This document shows, one piece after another, positions 32,993 through 42,291 of a stretch of 64,000 bases of DNA; positions within the stretch are counted from its first letter, which is position 1; each line of letters opens with the position of its first letter. Under the pieces are notes generated by a model. That model saw only the letters and a program-made list of their open reading frames with translations. It ran no database searches and had not been told where the DNA came from. Origin of the DNA: SHZI01 sp964417725 (lineage in GTDB: Bacteria > Pseudomonadota > Gammaproteobacteria > Steroidobacterales > GCA-2729495); assembly GCA_964417725.1 (NCBI GenBank), contig CAYQIV010000015.1, positions 1-64,000 on the forward strand. Reading direction: 5' to 3'. A program made the translations under genes and the position numbers.

Positions 32993-34713
32993 GCGGCCTG
33001 CGGCAGGCCGGTGCGGCGGTGCACAGCTTCACCTGGCGATCGGCGCTGGTTGCAGGCGTGCTCGCCCTCGGCGGGCTGGTGCTGCTCGTCCGCGCCGTGC
33101 AGCTGCAGGTCTACGACACGGCCTTCCTCAACCGCCAGGCCAATGCCCGTCACCTGCGCGTGGCGACGATCGCCGCCGACCGCGGCGTGATCACGGACCG
33201 GCACGGCAAGCCGCTGGCCGTCAGCACGCCGGTCGACAGCGTGTGGGTCAACCCGGGTCGCGTGCTCGAGGCGCCCGAGCGCATCGCTGCCCTGGCCGAG
33301 GCCGTCGGCCATCCTGCCGGCGCGCTCACCGAACGGCTGACGCGCAACGTCGGCAAGGAATTCGTCTACATCCGGCGTCACATGAACCCGGCGGCCGCGG
33401 CCGCCGTCGCCGCCCTCGACATGCCCGGCGTCCACCTGCTGCGTGAATACCGCCGTTACTACCCGGCCGGCGAGGTCGCCGGGCACCTCGTCGGCTTCAC
33501 CAATGTCGATGACGTCGGCCAGGAGGGTCTCGAGCTGTCCTTCGAGAACTGGCTGCGCGGCATCCCGGGCAAGAAGCGCGTGCTGCGCGATCGGCTGGGG
33601 CGCGTCATGGAGGATGTCGAGCGCATCGAAGCGCCGCGCCCCGGCGGCGACCTCGCCGCATCGATCGACCTGCGCATCCAGTACCTGGCCTACCGCGAGC
33701 TCAAGGCTGCGGTCCAGGCGCATCGTGCGGCATCGGGCTCGGCGGTGGTGATCGACGTGCACACAGGTGAAGTGCTGGCCATCGTCAACCAGCCGGCCTA
33801 CAACCCCAACGACGGGGCCCAGCGCAAGCCCGCCCTGTTCCGCAACCGCGCCATCACCGACATCATCGAGCCCGGCTCCGCCGCCAAGCCGCTCATCGTT
33901 GCCGCGGCGCTGGAGAGCGGCGTGCTGCGCGCCGACAGCCATGTCGACACCAACCCCGGCTTCGTCCAGGTCGGCAACAAGCTGATCGAGGACAAGCACA
34001 ACCTCGGCCTCATCGACCTGTCGACGCTGCTGGCCCGCTCGAGCAATGTCGGCGCGACCAAGATCGCCATGCAGATGCAACGCGAGGTGCTCTGGAGCGC
34101 GCTCAGCGGCTTCGGCGTCGGTCGCCTGACGACGAGCGGTTTCCCCGGCGAGTCGGCCGGCGTGCTGCCGCATCACCAGAGCTGGCGGCCGATCACGCAG
34201 GCCACGCTGGCCTACGGCTACGGCATGTCGATGACGCCGCTCCAGCTCGCCCAGGCCTACGCCACGCTGGCTGCCGATGGCATGCACCGGCCGGTGTCGC
34301 TGGTCCGCATCGAGCGCGCACCCATTGCCCGGCGCGTGGTCGGCAGGGACACCGCCCGCGACGTCATCGCCATGATGGAAAAGGTCGTCGCTCCCGGAGG
34401 GTCCGGCACCAAGGCGGCGGTGACCGGCTATCGCGTCGCCGGCAAGACGGGCACGGCGCGCAAGCTGGCCGCCGGCGGCTATGTCAACGACCGCTACACC
34501 GCGGTCTTCGCCGGCATCGCCCCGGTGACGGCGCCGCGGATCGCCGTCGTCGTCGTCATCGACGACCCGCGCGGCACGCTCTACTACGGCGGCGATGTCG
34601 CCGCGCCGGCCTTCTCGCGCATCACGGCCGATGCGCTGCGCATCCTCGCCATCGTTCCCGATGGCATTCCCGCGACGGCGCCATCGCGCACCGTCATCGC
34701 CAGGCTGCCATGA
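32989..34713 (+). CDS. ftsI: Peptidoglycan D,D-transpeptidase FtsI (PBP3)
   Basis: Septal transpeptidase. 574 residues with an N-terminal anchor (SALVAGVLALGGLVLLVRAV), a pedestal domain (about 55-215, with RGVITDRHGKPLAVSTPVDS and GREYRR-like LLREYRRYYPAG), and the penicillin-binding domain. Active-site motifs are S297-AAK300 in IIEPGSAAKPL, SSN at 351-353 and KTG at 486-488 (VAGKTGTARK). Most FtsI have STVK or SxMK; SAAK keeps the catalytic Ser and Lys. The stop overlaps the first possible murE ATG. Confidence 0.97.
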   Translation: MSGLRQAGAAVHSFTWRSALVAGVLALGGLVLLVRAVQLQVYDTAFLNRQANARHLRVATIAADRGVITDRHGKPLAVSTPVDSVWVNPGRVLEAPERIAALAEAVGHPAGALTERLTRNVGKEFVYIRRHMNPAAAAAVAALDMPGVHLLREYRRYYPAGEVAGHLVGFTNVDDVGQEGLELSFENWLRGIPGKKRVLRDRLGRVMEDVERIEAPRPGGDLAASIDLRIQYLAYRELKAAVQAHRAASGSAVVIDVHTGEVLAIVNQPAYNPNDGAQRKPALFRNRAITDIIEPGSAAKPLIVAAALESGVLRADSHVDTNPGFVQVGNKLIEDKHNLGLIDLSTLLARSSNVGATKIAMQMQREVLWSALSGFGVGRLTTSGFPGESAGVLPHHQSWRPITQATLAYGYGMSMTPLQLAQAYATLAADGMHRPVSLVRIERAPIARRVVGRDTARDVIAMMEKVVAPGGSGTKAAVTGYRVAGKTGTARKLAAGGYVNDRYTAVFAGIAPVTAPRIAVVVVIDDPRGTLYYGGDVAAPAFSRITADALRILAIVPDGIPATAPSRTVIARLP

Positions 34714-34730
34714 TGAGGGAGGCGAGCGAC

Positions 34731-36212
34731 ATGGAACTGCGCACGCTGTTCGCCGGCCTGGTCAGCGAGGTGCCGACCGGCGAGGTCATCGACCTCACCA
34801 CCGACAGCCGCGAGGTGGCGCCGGGCGGCCTGTTCGTGGCCTGCGCCGGGATACACCACCATGGCCTCGATTTCCTCGACGAGGCGCTGGCCGCGGGTGC
34901 CGCAGCCGTGGCCTGGGCGCCTGGCGAGGAGCGCCCCGGCATGCACCTGCCGGCCGGCGTGGCCGGCATCCGCGTGCCGCAACTCAAAGGCCGGCTGGGG
35001 GACCTCGCCGACCGCTTCTATGCCGCGCCTTCGGCCGGCATGCCGGTGATCGGCATCACCGGTACGAACGGCAAGACGACGGTCGCGTGGCTGCTGGTCC
35101 AGGCGTTGCAGCGGCTGGCCGGGCCGGCCGGCTACATGGGCACGCTCGGCCACGGCCTCGGCACGGTCGTGCAGCCCGATGCCCTGACCACGCCGGACTG
35201 CATCACCGTGCACCGGCGCCTGCGGGCGCTGCGCGATGCCGGCGCGGCCTGCGTCGTCGCCGAGGTGTCATCGCATGCGCTGAGCCAGGGGCGGGTCGAC
35301 GGCGTGCGCTTTCACACGGTCGCCTTCACCAATCTCAGCCGCGATCACCTCGACTACCATGGCGACCTCGCGGCCTACGGTGCCGCCAAGGCGCGCCTCT
35401 TTGACCGCGGCGATGCCGCGCACGCGGTGATCAATGTCGGCGATGCCTTCGGCCGGACGCTGCCGGCGCACCTGCCGGCGACGACGACGGCCCTCACGGT
35501 GGCGCTGCGGGCGGAGGGTGCGGCGCTGCCGCCGGCCCGGCTGCATGCCCACTGTGTGCCCTCGGCCACGGGCCTGACGCTCGCCATCGACGGCGAGTGG
35601 GGTCGCGCGGCACTGGACAGCCCGCTGTGGGGCCGTTTCAACGCCGAGAACCTGCTGGTCGCCACCGGCATTCTGCTTGCTGCGGGCCATGGCCTGGCCG
35701 AGGCCTGCGCGGCACTGGCGGCGGCGACCGCGCCACCAGGACGCATGCAGGTCGTGCGCACGGCGGCCGGGGCCACCGCCGTCATCGATTTCGCCCACAC
35801 CCCGGATGCGCTGCGCCAGGCCATCGACGCGCTGCGCCCGCACTGTGCGGGCCGGCTGCACGTCGTCTTCGGCTGTGGCGGCGACCGCGACCGCGGCAAG
35901 CGCCCGCTGATGGGCGCCGTGGCCGTGCGCCACGCCGACCGCGTCGTCCTCACCGACGACAACCCGCGCGGTGAAGACCCACGGCAGATCATCGACGAGA
36001 TCCTCGCCGGCATCGCCGCGCCGGACCGCGCGCGCGTGATGGTCATCGCCGCTCGCGACGCGGCGATCCGCCATGCGCTGGCCACCGCCGGTCCCGGCGA
36101 CGTGGTGCTGGTGGCCGGCAAGGGTCACGAGCAGACGCAGGTCGGCCGGGACGGTGTGCGGCCCTTCTCGGATGCGGCGGCGGTGGCAGCGGCTGCGGGG
36201 CAGGGCGCATGA
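34731..36212 (+). CDS. murE: UDP-MurNAc-L-Ala-D-Glu:meso-DAP ligase
   Basis: Adds the third residue of the stem peptide. 493 residues from ATG 34731, which has GGGAGG 8 bases upstream; ATG 34710 and 34713 are in frame but lie in the ftsI end. Motifs are LTTDSREVAPGGLFVACAG, ATP loop VIGITGTNGKTTVAWLL, VAEVSSHALSQGRV, and VFTNLSRDHLDYHG-like AFTNLSRDHLDYHG. VIDFAHTPDALRQAI follows, with Phe where Tyr is usual. DDNPRGEDP is the specificity motif for meso-diaminopimelate rather than lysine. The stop overlaps murF (ATGA). Confidence 0.97.
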   Translation: MELRTLFAGLVSEVPTGEVIDLTTDSREVAPGGLFVACAGIHHHGLDFLDEALAAGAAAVAWAPGEERPGMHLPAGVAGIRVPQLKGRLGDLADRFYAAPSAGMPVIGITGTNGKTTVAWLLVQALQRLAGPAGYMGTLGHGLGTVVQPDALTTPDCITVHRRLRALRDAGAACVVAEVSSHALSQGRVDGVRFHTVAFTNLSRDHLDYHGDLAAYGAAKARLFDRGDAAHAVINVGDAFGRTLPAHLPATTTALTVALRAEGAALPPARLHAHCVPSATGLTLAIDGEWGRAALDSPLWGRFNAENLLVATGILLAAGHGLAEACAALAAATAPPGRMQVVRTAAGATAVIDFAHTPDALRQAIDALRPHCAGRLHVVFGCGGDRDRGKRPLMGAVAVRHADRVVLTDDNPRGEDPRQIIDEILAGIAAPDRARVMVIAARDAAIRHALATAGPGDVVLVAGKGHEQTQVGRDGVRPFSDAAAVAAAAGQGA

Positions 36213-37597
36213 CGATGGGTGCGCTGTCGATGGCGGCACGGGTCACCGGTGGCCAGCTGGTCGGCACCGACGGGCCGTTCGCCTCGGTCAGCACCGACAC
36301 CCGCACGCTCGAATCCGGTGCGCTGTTCTTCGCCCTGCGCGGGCCCCATCACGACGGCTCGGCATTCGTCGCCGCGGCGCGCGCCGCCGGCGCCGCCGGC
36401 GCGGTCGTCGCGCGCCGCCAGCCTGATCCCCTGCCGCAGATCGAGGTCGCCGACACGCGCCGGGCGCTGGCTGTGCTGGCCCGCGACTGGCGCCGCCGCT
36501 TTGCGTTGCCGATGGTCGCCATCACCGGCAGCAACGGCAAGACCACGGTCAAGGAAATGTGCGCATCGATCCTTCGCGAGGCCTACGATCCGGCCGCGGC
36601 CGACGATGCGGTGCTGATGACCTGGGGCAACCTCAACAACGCCATCGGCATGCCGGTGACGCTGCTCTGGCTGCGCGAACGCCACCGCGCCGCGGCCATC
36701 GAGATGGGCGCCTCGCGGGCCGGCGACATCGCCCTGCTCGTCGATATCGCCGCGCCCGGCGTCGGCCTGGTGACCAACGCCGGTCCTGCGCACCTTGCCG
36801 GCTTCGGAGGCAGCGTGCGCGATGTCGCCGTCGCCAAGGGCGAGATGTACAGCGGCCTGCCGCCATCGGCCACGGCGATCATCAATGCCGACGACGCCTT
36901 CGCCGGTTACTGGCGCGGACTGTGCGCCGGGCGCACGGTGCGCACCTTTGGCCTGTCCGGCCATGCCGACTACCGCGCCGAGTCGATCAGCGTGGCAGCC
37001 GGGCCGGCGCTGCACTTCAGGCTCATCACCCCGGCCGGATCGGCGCCGGTGGTGCTGCCGATGGCCGGACGCCACAACGTCATGAACGCGTTGGCGGCAG
37101 CGGCGGCCTGTGCCGCGGCCGGTGTCGGCCTCGAGGCCATCCGTACCGGACTCGCCGGCATGGCCAACGTGCCGGGGCGCACGCGCCCGGTCGCCGCCCG
37201 GCAGGGTGCGCAGGTCTACGACGACACCTACAACGCCAACCCGGCTTCGGTGGCGGCGGCCATCGATTTCCTCGCCGGCCTGCCCGGTGAACGCTGGCTG
37301 GTGCTGGGCGACATGGCCGAACTCGGCGCTGCGGAAGTGCAGCTGCATGCCGAGGTCGGCGCGCTGGCCCGTCAGCGGGGCATCGACCGCCTGTGGACTG
37401 TCGGGCCGCTGGCGCGTGCGGCCGCCGAGGCTTTCGGTGACGGTGGCCGCGGCTTCGACGACATCGACACGTTGACGGCGGCGCTCGACGCCGGCCTCAA
37501 GGAGGGCCTGGCGGTGCTCGTCAAGGGCTCGCGGCGCATGGGCCTCGAGCGGGTCGTCGCGGCACTGGCGGCCGTGCCGGCCGGGGAGGGGCACTGA
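36209..37597 (+). CDS. murF: UDP-MurNAc-tripeptide:D-Ala-D-Ala ligase
   Basis: Completes the UDP-MurNAc-pentapeptide with the product of Ddl. The 462-residue protein has the three Mur-ligase domains: FASVSTDTRTLESGALFFAL for nucleotide-sugar binding, ATP loop VAITGSNGKTTVKEMCASIL, TWGNLNNAIGMPVTLL, AAIEMGASRAGDIALL, and the C-terminal DDTYNANPASVAAAIDFLAG and VLGDMAELG. It overlaps murE by four bases, and its last base is the first base of the mraY ATG. Confidence 0.97.
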   Translation: MTMGALSMAARVTGGQLVGTDGPFASVSTDTRTLESGALFFALRGPHHDGSAFVAAARAAGAAGAVVARRQPDPLPQIEVADTRRALAVLARDWRRRFALPMVAITGSNGKTTVKEMCASILREAYDPAAADDAVLMTWGNLNNAIGMPVTLLWLRERHRAAAIEMGASRAGDIALLVDIAAPGVGLVTNAGPAHLAGFGGSVRDVAVAKGEMYSGLPPSATAIINADDAFAGYWRGLCAGRTVRTFGLSGHADYRAESISVAAGPALHFRLITPAGSAPVVLPMAGRHNVMNALAAAAACAAAGVGLEAIRTGLAGMANVPGRTRPVAARQGAQVYDDTYNANPASVAAAIDFLAGLPGERWLVLGDMAELGAAEVQLHAEVGALARQRGIDRLWTVGPLARAAAEAFGDGGRGFDDIDTLTAALDAGLKEGLAVLVKGSRRMGLERVVAALAAVPAGEGH

Positions 37598-38679
37598 TGC
37601 TGGTCTGGCTCGCCGAATGGCTCACCCAGTACGTCAGCGCCTTCAACGCGTTCACGTACATCACCCTGCGGGCGGTCATGGGGGCGCTGACGGCGCTCGG
37701 CATCTCGCTGTTCTTCGGTCCGATGCTGATCCGCCGCCTGACGCTGCGCCAGATCGGCCAGACGGTGCGCGACGACGGCCCGCAAAGTCACCTGCAGAAG
37801 GCCGGCACGCCGACCATGGGTGGCGTGCTGATCCTGATCGCGATCCTGCTCAGCACGCTGCTGTGGGCCGACCTCGGCAGCCTCTATGTCTGGCTCGCTG
37901 TCGGCGTGACGTTCTGCTATGGCCTGATCGGCTTCGTCGACGACTACCGCAAGCTCATCCAGCGGAACCCGCGCGGCCTGACGGCGCGCGAGAAGCTCAT
38001 CTGGCAGTCGCTCGTCGCGCTGGCGGTCGGCGTGATCCTCTACCTGAACGCCGCCACGCCGCAGGCCACCGGCCTGCTCGTGCCCTACCTCAAGGGTGTC
38101 ATCCTGCCGCTCGGCCTGCTGTTCATCCCGCTGACGTGGCTGGTGATCGTCGGTGCCAGCAATGCCGTCAACCTCACCGACGGCCTCGACGGACTGGCGA
38201 TCATGCCGACGGTGCTGGTCGGCGGCGCGCTGGGGCTGTTTGCCTACGTGGCCGGCAATGCGATCTTCGCCCGTTACCTCGATGTGCCGCACGTGGCCGG
38301 TGCCGGTGAACTGATCGTCTTCTGCGCGGCGCTGTCGGGTGCCGGGCTTGGGTTCCTCTGGTTCAACACCTACCCGGCGCAGGTCTTCATGGGCGATATC
38401 GGTGCCCTGGCGCTGGGCGGTGCGCTCGGCACGGTGGCGGTCATCGTCCGTCAGGAACTGGTGTTCTTCATCATGGGCGGCATCTTCGTCGCCGAAACGG
38501 TGTCGGTGATGCTGCAGGTCGCCTCGTTCCGCATGACGGGCCGGCGCGTGTTCCGCATGGCGCCGTTGCATCACCACTTCGAACTGAAGGGCTGGGCCGA
38601 GCCCAAGGTCATCGTGCGCTTCTGGATCATCACGGTGATCTTCGTGCTGATCGGCCTGTCGAGTCTCAAGATCCGGTGA
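37597..38679 (+). CDS. mraY: Phospho-N-acetylmuramoyl-pentapeptide-transferase
   Basis: Inner-membrane enzyme that makes lipid I from UDP-MurNAc-pentapeptide and undecaprenyl phosphate. 360 residues, ten membrane helices. Signature segments are SHLQKAGTPTMGGVLILIAI, LIGFVDDYRKLIQRNPRGL (with the DD pair), SNAVNLTDGLDGLAIMPT and YPAQVFMGDIGALALGGALG. The third is MAPLHHHFELKGWAEPKVIV. The stop overlaps the murD GTG (GTGA). Confidence 0.98.
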   Translation: MLVWLAEWLTQYVSAFNAFTYITLRAVMGALTALGISLFFGPMLIRRLTLRQIGQTVRDDGPQSHLQKAGTPTMGGVLILIAILLSTLLWADLGSLYVWLAVGVTFCYGLIGFVDDYRKLIQRNPRGLTAREKLIWQSLVALAVGVILYLNAATPQATGLLVPYLKGVILPLGLLFIPLTWLVIVGASNAVNLTDGLDGLAIMPTVLVGGALGLFAYVAGNAIFARYLDVPHVAGAGELIVFCAALSGAGLGFLWFNTYPAQVFMGDIGALALGGALGTVAVIVRQELVFFIMGGIFVAETVSVMLQVASFRMTGRRVFRMAPLHHHFELKGWAEPKVIVRFWIITVIFVLIGLSSLKIR

Positions 38680-40052
38680 ACGCCACGGTACACATGACAC
38701 ATCAGGACACAGTGTGGGCGGGGTCGACTCTGGTGCTGGGCATGGGCAGCACCGGGGCTTCGTGCGCACGTCATCTGGCGGCGCAGGGCGGGGGCACCGG
38801 CCTCATCTTCGCCGACAGCCGGGCGGCGCCGCCGGGGCTGGCGGCGATCCAGGCGGCGGCACCCGGTTCGACACTCCTCTGCGGGGAGATCCCGGCGGCG
38901 CTGCCCGCCGGTGTCGGGCGGGTCATCCTCTCGCCCGGCGTGGCGCTCGACCTGCCGCTGCTCGACGAGGCCCGCGCCCGCGGCGTGACGCTGGAGAGCG
39001 ACATTGACCTGTTCGTGGCCGGTGCGAATGCGCCGATCCTCGCCGTGACGGGTTCCAACGGCAAGAGCACCGTGACCTCGATGGTGGCGGCAATGCTGTC
39101 GGCGGCCGGGGTGCGTGCCGTGGCCGGCGGCAATCTCGGCACGCCGGCGCTCGACCTGCTCGACGACGGGGTCGAGGCCTACGTCCTCGAGCTGTCGAGC
39201 TTCCAGCTCGAGCGCAGCCGCCCCGTGCCGTCGGCCGCCGCGGTATTGCTCAACATCTCGGATGACCACCTCGATGTCCACGGCACGCTGGACCGCTACA
39301 CGCAGGCCAAGGCGCGGGTCTACGCCGCCTGCCAGCTGGCCGTCGTCAACCGTGATATGCCCGGCCTGGCCGGCCTGGTGCCCCCCGGCGTCCCTGCCGT
39401 CAGCTTCGGCCTCGGCGTCGCCGGCGACCGCGATTTCGGTCTGCGCGTCGACCCCGATGGCCTGTGGCTGGCGCGCGGCTGGGACGTGCTCATGCCGGTC
39501 GAGGACATGCCCCTGGCCGGGCGCCACAACCTGGCCAATGCGCTGGCGGCGCTGGCCCTGTGCACGGCGCTCGGGTTGAAGCCGGAAGCGCTGGTCGCCG
39601 GGTTGCGCCAGTACCAGCCGCTGCCGCACCGCATGGCCGTGGTGGCCACGGCCGACGACATCACATGGGTCGACGACTCCAAGGCGACCAATGTCGGTGC
39701 GGCGGTCGCCAGCATCATGGGTGTCGAGGGCCCGCTGGTGCTGATCGCCGGTGGCGATGCCAAGGGGGCGGGCTTCGAGCCGCTGGCCGCGGCGCTGGCG
39801 GGCCGGGAATGCCACGTCCTGCTCCTCGGTCGCGACCGCGAGCGGCTGGCCACGGCGCTGGGTTCGGTGGCGCCGGTCGAGGTGGTCGCCGACATGGACG
39901 AGGCGGTGGCCCGCGCGCGACAGGTGGCGCAGCCCGGCTGGACGGTGCTGCTGGCACCGGCGTGCAGCAGCCTCGACATGTACCGCGACTACGCCGCGCG
40001 GGGCGAGGCGTTTTGCCAGGCCGTGCGGCGCACGGCGGGAGCGGTCGCATGA
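38676..40052 (+). CDS. murD: UDP-MurNAc-L-Ala:D-Glu ligase
   Basis: Adds D-glutamate to UDP-MurNAc-L-Ala. 458 residues from a GTG overlapping mraY; ATG 38694 is an alternative. N-terminal Rossmann-like TLVLGMGSTGASCARHLAAQ, ATP loop ILAVTGSNGKSTVTSMVAAM, LELSSFQLERS, ISDDHLDVHGTLDRYTQAKA, AGRHNLANALAALAL and VDDSKATNVGAAVASI. Near the end is LAPACSSLDMYRDYAARGEA. All MurD-specific motifs are present. Ends in an ATGA overlap with ftsW. Confidence 0.97.
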   Translation: MNATVHMTHQDTVWAGSTLVLGMGSTGASCARHLAAQGGGTGLIFADSRAAPPGLAAIQAAAPGSTLLCGEIPAALPAGVGRVILSPGVALDLPLLDEARARGVTLESDIDLFVAGANAPILAVTGSNGKSTVTSMVAAMLSAAGVRAVAGGNLGTPALDLLDDGVEAYVLELSSFQLERSRPVPSAAAVLLNISDDHLDVHGTLDRYTQAKARVYAACQLAVVNRDMPGLAGLVPPGVPAVSFGLGVAGDRDFGLRVDPDGLWLARGWDVLMPVEDMPLAGRHNLANALAALALCTALGLKPEALVAGLRQYQPLPHRMAVVATADDITWVDDSKATNVGAAVASIMGVEGPLVLIAGGDAKGAGFEPLAAALAGRECHVLLLGRDRERLATALGSVAPVEVVADMDEAVARARQVAQPGWTVLLAPACSSLDMYRDYAARGEAFCQAVRRTAGAVA

Positions 40053-41209
40053 CGGCCCCGGCACGGCATCCCGCAGATGAGGCGCACCCCGACATGCTGT
40101 TGATGGCGGTCACCGTGGCCCTGGTTTCGATCGGCCTGCTGATGGTCGCTTCGGCATCCATCACCATCGCCGACCGCGACCATGGGGCACCGTTCCATTT
40201 TCTCGTGCGCCAGGCCTTCGCCGTCATGCTGGGCCTGGGCGCGGCCTTGTTCATGTTCCGCGTGCCGGTGCGCCTCTGGCAGCAGCTCGGCCCGTGGCTG
40301 GCGCTGCTGGCGCTGCTGCTGCTGGTGCTGGTGCTGGTGCCGGGGCTCGGCAACACGGTCAACGGCAGCACCCGCTGGCTGGCGTTCGGCGGGCTTCGCG
40401 TCGTCCAGGTCAGCGAGCCGGTGCGGCTGCTGCTGACGTTGTATGTCGCCGACTATGCCGTGCGCCACAACGCCGCCCTGCGCCAAAGTTTCGTGGCCTT
40501 TTTGCGCCCGCTGGCAGTCATCGCCGTGGCCTGCGTCCTGCTGATCGCCCAGCCCGATTTCGGTTCGGCGGTGGTGCTGGCGACGATCTCGCTCGCCGTG
40601 CTGTTCCTGGCCGGTGCGCGGCTGCGCGATGTCGCAGTGCTGCTGGTGCCGATCGTGACGGCCTTCGCCCTGGTCGCCTGGTTGTCGCCCTATCGTCTGC
40701 GTCGCCTGACGGGCTTCATCGACCCGTGGGCCGATCCCTTCGGCGCCGGTTTCCAACTGACACAGTCGCTGATCGCCATCGGCACCGGCGAGTGGACCGG
40801 CGTCGGTCTCGGCGGCAGCGTGCAAAAACTCTTCTACCTGCCCGAGGCCCACACCGACTTCATCTTTGCGGTGATCGCCGAGGAGTTCGGCCTGGTCGGC
40901 AGTGTGGTCATGATCGGGCTCTACGCGCTGCTCGTCTGGCGGGTGCTGCACATCGCCCGCGAGTCCATTGCCGGCGAACGCTGGTTTGCCGGTTTCGTCG
41001 CCTCCGGGCTTGCGGTCTGGCTGGCGTTGCAGGCGCTCATCAACATCGGCGTCAACCTCGGCATCCTGCCGACCAAGGGCCTGACCCTGCCGCTGGTCAG
41101 CTACGGGCGCAGCAGCATGATCGTGACGTTGGCGGCGCTCGGCCTGTTGTTGCGCATCGACAGCGAGAACCGCATCGGCCCGCGGCGACGCGCCGGGGGT
41201 GGGCGATGA
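40049..41209 (+). CDS. ftsW: Peptidoglycan glycosyltransferase FtsW
   Basis: SEDS-family polymerase that builds septal glycan with FtsI. 386 residues, ten helices, starting MTAPARHPADEAHPD before the first helix. Typical segments: VPGLGNTVNGSTRWLAFGGL, the catalytic-Asp region RRLTGFIDPWADPFGAGFQL, TQSLIAIGTGEWTGVGLGGS and PEAHTDFIFAVIAEEFGLVG. The last is KGLTLPLVSYGRSSMIV. The last motif usually reads SYGGSS; an Arg replaces Gly here. It overlaps murD and murG by four bases each. Confidence 0.96.
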   Translation: MTAPARHPADEAHPDMLLMAVTVALVSIGLLMVASASITIADRDHGAPFHFLVRQAFAVMLGLGAALFMFRVPVRLWQQLGPWLALLALLLLVLVLVPGLGNTVNGSTRWLAFGGLRVVQVSEPVRLLLTLYVADYAVRHNAALRQSFVAFLRPLAVIAVACVLLIAQPDFGSAVVLATISLAVLFLAGARLRDVAVLLVPIVTAFALVAWLSPYRLRRLTGFIDPWADPFGAGFQLTQSLIAIGTGEWTGVGLGGSVQKLFYLPEAHTDFIFAVIAEEFGLVGSVVMIGLYALLVWRVLHIARESIAGERWFAGFVASGLAVWLALQALINIGVNLGILPTKGLTLPLVSYGRSSMIVTLAALGLLLRIDSENRIGPRRRAGGGR

Positions 41210-42291
41210 GCCTCGACCCGGTGCTGATCATGGCGGGTGGCACGGGCGGCCACGTCTTCCCGGCGCTGGCCGTGGCGCGCGCCTTGCGCGCCGAGGACCA
41301 GCCGGTCGTGTGGCTGGGCACCGCCCGCGGCCTCGAGTCGCGTGTGGTACCGGCCGAAGGCATCGCCCTCGAGGCCATCGATGTCCGCGGGCTGCGCCGG
41401 CGCGGTGCGCTGGCCTGGTTTGCCGCCCCCCTGCAGGTGGCGGTTGCGCTGTGGCAGGCCATCGGTGTCATTCGCCGCTGCCGGCCGCGCGTCGTGCTTG
41501 GCATGGGGGGCTATGTCTCCGGCCCCGGCGGACTGGCCGCCTGGCTGCTGCGCCGTCCGCTGGTCATCCATGAACAGAATGCCGTCGCGGGCCTGACCAA
41601 CCGTCTTCTGGCCGTCTTTGCCCGGGAAGTGCTCAGTGCCTTCCCGGGCAGTTTTTCGCCGCGCGTGCGCACGCGACTGACCGGTAATCCGGTGCGTGCC
41701 GACATCAGTGCGCTGGTGTCGCCGGCCATCCGGATGGCGGGTCGCGAGGGTCCCGTGCGCCTGCTGGTGCTCGGTGGCAGCCAGGGGGCGCAGGTGCTCA
41801 ACGAGGTCGTGCCGCAGGCGCTGGCAGCGCTGCCGGCGTCGCCGGCCATCGACGTCTGGCAGCAGTGTGGCGAGGCCACCGCCGCGGTGGCGCGTGCGGC
41901 CTACGCGCGCGCCGGCATCGCCGCGCGCATCGAACCGTTCATCACCGACATGGCCGCGGCCTACGGCTGGGCCGATCTGGTCATCGCCCGCGCCGGTGCC
42001 CTGACCATCGCCGAGCTGGCTGCGGCCGGTGTCGGCGCGATCCTCGTGCCGTACCCGGCGGCGGTCGACGACCACCAGACGCGCAATGCCGCGTACCTCG
42101 TCGATGCCGGCGCCGCGAGCCTGATCCCGCAGGCCGAACTCGCGCCGCAGCGCCTCGCCGCCGAACTCGGACGCCTGGTCACCGACCGCGCGCTGCTCGT
42201 CGAGCGCGCGCTGCGGGCGCGGGCCCGGGCGCGAACCCGGGCCACCGCCGACATCGTTGCCGCCTGCCTCGCCGCGGGGGGAGTGCGATGA
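41206..42291 (+). CDS. murG: Lipid II synthase MurG
   Basis: Peripheral inner-membrane glycosyltransferase that adds GlcNAc to lipid I. 361 residues with the N-terminal G loop PVLIMAGGTGGHVFPALAVA, GMGGYVSGPGGLAAWLL and VIHEQNAVAGLTNR. The C-terminal part has LLVLGGSQGAQVLNEVVPQA, VIARAGALTIAELAAAGVGA and PYPAAVDDHQTRNA. All are standard. Ends with an ATGA overlap into murC. Confidence 0.98.
   Translation: MSLDPVLIMAGGTGGHVFPALAVARALRAEDQPVVWLGTARGLESRVVPAEGIALEAIDVRGLRRRGALAWFAAPLQVAVALWQAIGVIRRCRPRVVLGMGGYVSGPGGLAAWLLRRPLVIHEQNAVAGLTNRLLAVFAREVLSAFPGSFSPRVRTRLTGNPVRADISALVSPAIRMAGREGPVRLLVLGGSQGAQVLNEVVPQALAALPASPAIDVWQQCGEATAAVARAAYARAGIAARIEPFITDMAAAYGWADLVIARAGALTIAELAAAGVGAILVPYPAAVDDHQTRNAAYLVDAGAASLIPQAELAPQRLAAELGRLVTDRALLVERALRARARARTRATADIVAACLAAGGVR

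Noticed and set aside
32788..37594. Several long minus-strand open frames opposite ftsI, murE and murF.
   Set aside because: Their translations are rich in Arg, Gly, His and Asp without domains, as expected for shadows of GC-rich genes on the other strand.
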